Of a DNA stretch of 64,000 bases, positions 61,845 through 64,000 are shown piece by piece (position 1 is the first letter of the stretch; each line of letters begins with the position of its first letter). A program made the translations under genes and the position numbers. The DNA is taken from positions 21,443-85,442 of the forward strand of contig JAQBPQ010000030.1 of NCBI GenBank assembly GCA_028287445.1, written 5' to 3'. This DNA comes from Cohnella sp. (lineage in GTDB: Bacteria > Bacillota > Bacilli > Paenibacillales > Paenibacillaceae). The notes below the pieces were generated by a model. It saw only the letters and a list, made by a program, of their open reading frames with translations, was not told where the DNA came from and searched no databases.

Positions 61845-62819
61845 ATGACCGTAAAAATCGGTTTTATCGGAACCGGCGGAATCTCGAACTTTCACTTAAA
61901 CAACCTGTCTCAAATGGACGGCGTGGAATTGGTTTCCTTTTACGATGTCGACGCTCAGCGCTCGCAGAAGGCCGCTTCCGCGCACAGCGGAGCGAAATCG
62001 TTCTCCAATCTGGACGAGATGCTCGACAGCACGAAGTTGGACGGGGTGTATATTTGTGTTCCGCCGATGGCTCATGGAGATGCGGAAAATAAGCTGATCG
62101 AGCGGGGTATTCCGTTTCTGGTGGAGAAACCGTTGGGAATCAATCCGGACGTTCCCTCCGCCATCGCAGCGAAGGTAAAAGCCCAAAAGCTGGTGACGGC
62201 CGTCGGTTATCATTGGAGATACAACGAGTCCGCGAGCTTGGCCAAGCAGCTGCTGGAAACCAGCAAAGCCGGCATGGCGCTCGGCTATTGGATGGGTGGT
62301 ATGCCGATGGTTCCTTGGTGGAGAGTGCAGGCCGGTTCAGGCGGACAGTTCGTCGAACAAACGACGCACATCGTCGATTTGCTTCGTTATTTGTGCGGGG
62401 AGGTCCGTGAGGTTTACGCCGCGTATGCCTTGCAGGTCATGGGTGAGCAAGTGGAAGGCACCGATGTAGCCGATGTCGGAACCGTGACGATGAAATTGGC
62501 GAACGGTATGGTGGCCACGATTTCGAACACCTGTCTGTTGCCGGTTGGCCATCATGTCGGGCTCGATATTTACACGAACAAGGGTATTCTCGAGCTTCGC
62601 AGCGGGGAATTGCGGGAGCTCACCCCCGAGGGAGTTCATACGCACCCCAACATCGCGAACCCTTATTATGTGGAGGACGAAGCCTTCATTCATGCTTTGC
62701 GGACCGGTGATTCCTCCCGTATTCTGTCCGACTATGATGACGCCTTGAAGACGCATGAAGTAACGATTGCGGCCAATGAGTCGGCGTTAAACGGCAAACC
62801 GGTGACTTTGGGCGTATGA
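61845..62819 (+). CDS. Gfo/Idh/MocA-family sugar oxidoreductase
   Basis: A 324-residue NAD(P)-dependent dehydrogenase with the Rossmann loop GFIGTGGISNFHL and the EKPLG motif (lysine of catalysis). Substrate is probably a sugar or cyclitol, unresolved. The ATG has GGGAGGATAAGG upstream. It forms a pair with the next gene, 13 bases apart, divergent from an AraC regulator. Confidence 0.9.
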   Translation: MTVKIGFIGTGGISNFHLNNLSQMDGVELVSFYDVDAQRSQKAASAHSGAKSFSNLDEMLDSTKLDGVYICVPPMAHGDAENKLIERGIPFLVEKPLGINPDVPSAIAAKVKAQKLVTAVGYHWRYNESASLAKQLLETSKAGMALGYWMGGMPMVPWWRVQAGSGGQFVEQTTHIVDLLRYLCGEVREVYAAYALQVMGEQVEGTDVADVGTVTMKLANGMVATISNTCLLPVGHHVGLDIYTNKGILELRSGELRELTPEGVHTHPNIANPYYVEDEAFIHALRTGDSSRILSDYDDALKTHEVTIAANESALNGKPVTLGV

Positions 62820-62832
62820 AGGAAAGGGGATT

Positions 62833-63615
62833 ATGCGGAACATGAAATTTTCGCTGTGCATCGGGGCCTACCCCGGTAAAGACGAGATTTACCATTTGGA
62901 GAAAATCAAAGAACATGGCTTCCACGGGCTGGAGTATTACGCTTGGTGGAATCTCGACGATTTGAGAAAGACGGCCAAGGAGCAGGAGCGGATCGGTCTG
63001 GGCATCAGCGCCACTTGCACCAAGTTCATCAGCCTGGTTGACGATTCGCAGCGCGAAGCTTATATGGAGGGTGTCCGCCAGACGATTGAAGCTTGCAAAA
63101 GATTGAACGTTACGTCGGTTATTTCGCAGACGGGCAATGTGTTGGACGGGGTTCCACGCGAGATACAGCGGCAGGCAATGGTGGAGACGTTGAAACGATG
63201 TGCTCCGTTGTTCGAAAACGCGGGAATCGTGCTTGAGGTTGAACCGCTGAACGGCCTGGTCGATCATGCCGGACATTTCCTGCAGCGATCCGACGAATCG
63301 GTCGAAGTCATCGATCAAGTGGGAAGCCCCAACGTGAAGCTCGTGTTCGACGTCTATCATCAGCAAATCACCGAAGGCAACGTCATCCGCAACGCCACCG
63401 GTTACATCGGCAGAATCAATCATTTTCACATTGCCGACAATCCAGGGCGCAAGCAGCCGGGGACGGGAGAATTGAACTACGTGAATATCTTAAAAGCGAT
63501 CAGAAACACCGGGTTTAACGGCTTTGTCGGCTTAGAATGCGGGTATACCATCGACACCGACGTGGCCATTGAGCAGTTTAAGAAAGAAGTGCTGTCTTCA
63601 GTATTGGAAGGGTGA
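62833..63615 (+). CDS. Sugar phosphate isomerase/epimerase, TIM barrel (hydroxypyruvate isomerase-like)
   Basis: A 260-residue xylose-isomerase-like TIM barrel. Metal-binding residues are in EVEPLNG, LVFDVYHQQ, INHFHIADNPGR and GLECGYT. Closest in appearance to Hyi/IolE-like enzymes. The ATG at 62833 has GGAAAGGGG upstream; an ATG nine bases later is also possible. Probably acts with the dehydrogenase before it on one sugar. Confidence 0.88.
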   Translation: MRNMKFSLCIGAYPGKDEIYHLEKIKEHGFHGLEYYAWWNLDDLRKTAKEQERIGLGISATCTKFISLVDDSQREAYMEGVRQTIEACKRLNVTSVISQTGNVLDGVPREIQRQAMVETLKRCAPLFENAGIVLEVEPLNGLVDHAGHFLQRSDESVEVIDQVGSPNVKLVFDVYHQQITEGNVIRNATGYIGRINHFHIADNPGRKQPGTGELNYVNILKAIRNTGFNGFVGLECGYTIDTDVAIEQFKKEVLSSVLEG

Positions 63616-63700
63616 TAAAACAGCGAGGCTGGGTGAACTGGAACACCTCCTGGTAATCGTCGACTTTTGAACCAGCTGGAGGATTTCCTGTTATGGCAAC

Positions 63701-63743
63701 GCAAAAAAGCGGCGATCCTCTTGAGCGGACGCCGCTTTTTTGC
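63701..63743. terminator. Bidirectional terminator between convergent genes
   Basis: GCAAAAAAGCGGCG is perfectly complementary to CGCCGCTTTTTTGC, 14 pairs, with T runs on both strands. Confidence 0.9.
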
Positions 63744-63752
63744 GCTTGCCGG

Positions 63753-64000
63753 TTATGTTCTGCCGTGAGGAAGCAAAATCGAATCTTCCACCTTAATGCA
63801 CCGGTCCATGATGACTGTCAATCCGGCTTCTTGCGCGATCCGCGCCGCTTCATCGTTCACGATGCCGAGTTGCAGCCAAAGTGTCTTGGCGCGCACGCCC
63901 ACCGCTTCCTCGGCAATCGGCGGCGTATGCTCCGGGCGGCGGAACACGTTCACGATGTCGATCGGCCCAGGCACATCCTTCAGCGAAGGGTATGCTTTCT
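63753..64000 (-). CDS. CoA-binding domain protein (5' end beyond window)
   Basis: The last 82 residues of a YccU-type CoA-binding protein: DIVNVFRRPEHTPP, AKTLWLQLGIVNDEAARIAQEAGLTVIMDRCIK, typical of the Rossmann CoA-binding domain. The frame runs past the right edge; an internal GTG is not the true start. Role in cells is unknown. Convergent with the isomerase gene. Confidence 0.88.
   Translation of the reverse strand, partial: KAYPSLKDVPGPIDIVNVFRRPEHTPPIAEEAVGVRAKTLWLQLGIVNDEAARIAQEAGLTVIMDRCIKVEDSILLPHGRT

Overview
The window reads as a continuous stretch of chromosome from a spore-forming Gram-positive bacterium of the Bacillales, most likely Paenibacillaceae (inference). Evidence: a 26-residue SpoVM coat-anchoring peptide, RemA, RsgA/PrkC/PrpC, CcpA with AcuA/AcuC, the bacillithiol-linked YtxJ, YlbF/YlbG/YlaN and RqcH, strong GGAGG ribosome-binding sites, frequent TTG/GTG starts, and moderately high GC. 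Gene order from 1 to about 28.4 kb closely follows the B. subtilis rqcH-to-recG region. I see no rRNA, tRNA, CRISPR array, phage or insertion sequence.

1-28.4 kb, core housekeeping block. Reading leftward, remA-gmk-rpoZ-coaBC-priA-def-fmt-rsmB-rlmN-prpC-prkC-rsgA-rpe-spoVM is a near-continuous operon with many 1-14 nt junctions and intrinsic terminators inside it. rpmB faces the other way. Asp23-like, fakA, degV (a probable FakB) and the start of recG follow, so a fatty-acid kinase and a likely fatty-acid-binding partner are neighbours. Upstream of remA, where B. subtilis has yloC, this window has a bifunctional homocysteine methyltransferase/MTHF reductase, dapF and purT, then a Ca-type P-ATPase divergent from rqcH.

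28.4-43.5 kb, mixed accessory and conserved genes: a MerR/B12 regulator with the CarH photoreceptor motifs, a PHP phosphoesterase, a LysR regulator, ylbG, ylbF, a soluble PAS hybrid kinase, a CBS protein, an M20 amidohydrolase, a YugN-like protein, ftsW, a second Asp23 protein, a Ca2+/H+ antiporter, ylaN, an HPr-like protein without the phospho-histidine, an M29 aminopeptidase and a lipoprotein. Two copies of an unrecognised structured intergenic element lie here (38829-38923 and 41111-41204). They share identical 19-nt and 11-nt blocks while their hairpins differ in sequence but keep pairing. I consider this the best candidate for something undescribed.

43.5-57 kb: rpsD with a long leader, tyrS divergent from a class A penicillin-binding protein carrying FN3 domains, then the acetate/carbon-control cluster acsA <-> acuA-acuC with a cre-like site in the acsA leader, followed by mtnN, ccpA, ytxJ and small genes.

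57-64 kb: a ptsG-ptsI sugar PTS operon without ptsH, an AraC regulator divergent from a sugar dehydrogenase/isomerase pair, and the 3' part of a CoA-binding-domain gene at the right edge. Where a ribosome-binding site clearly supports an internal start, I give that start rather than the longest open frame.
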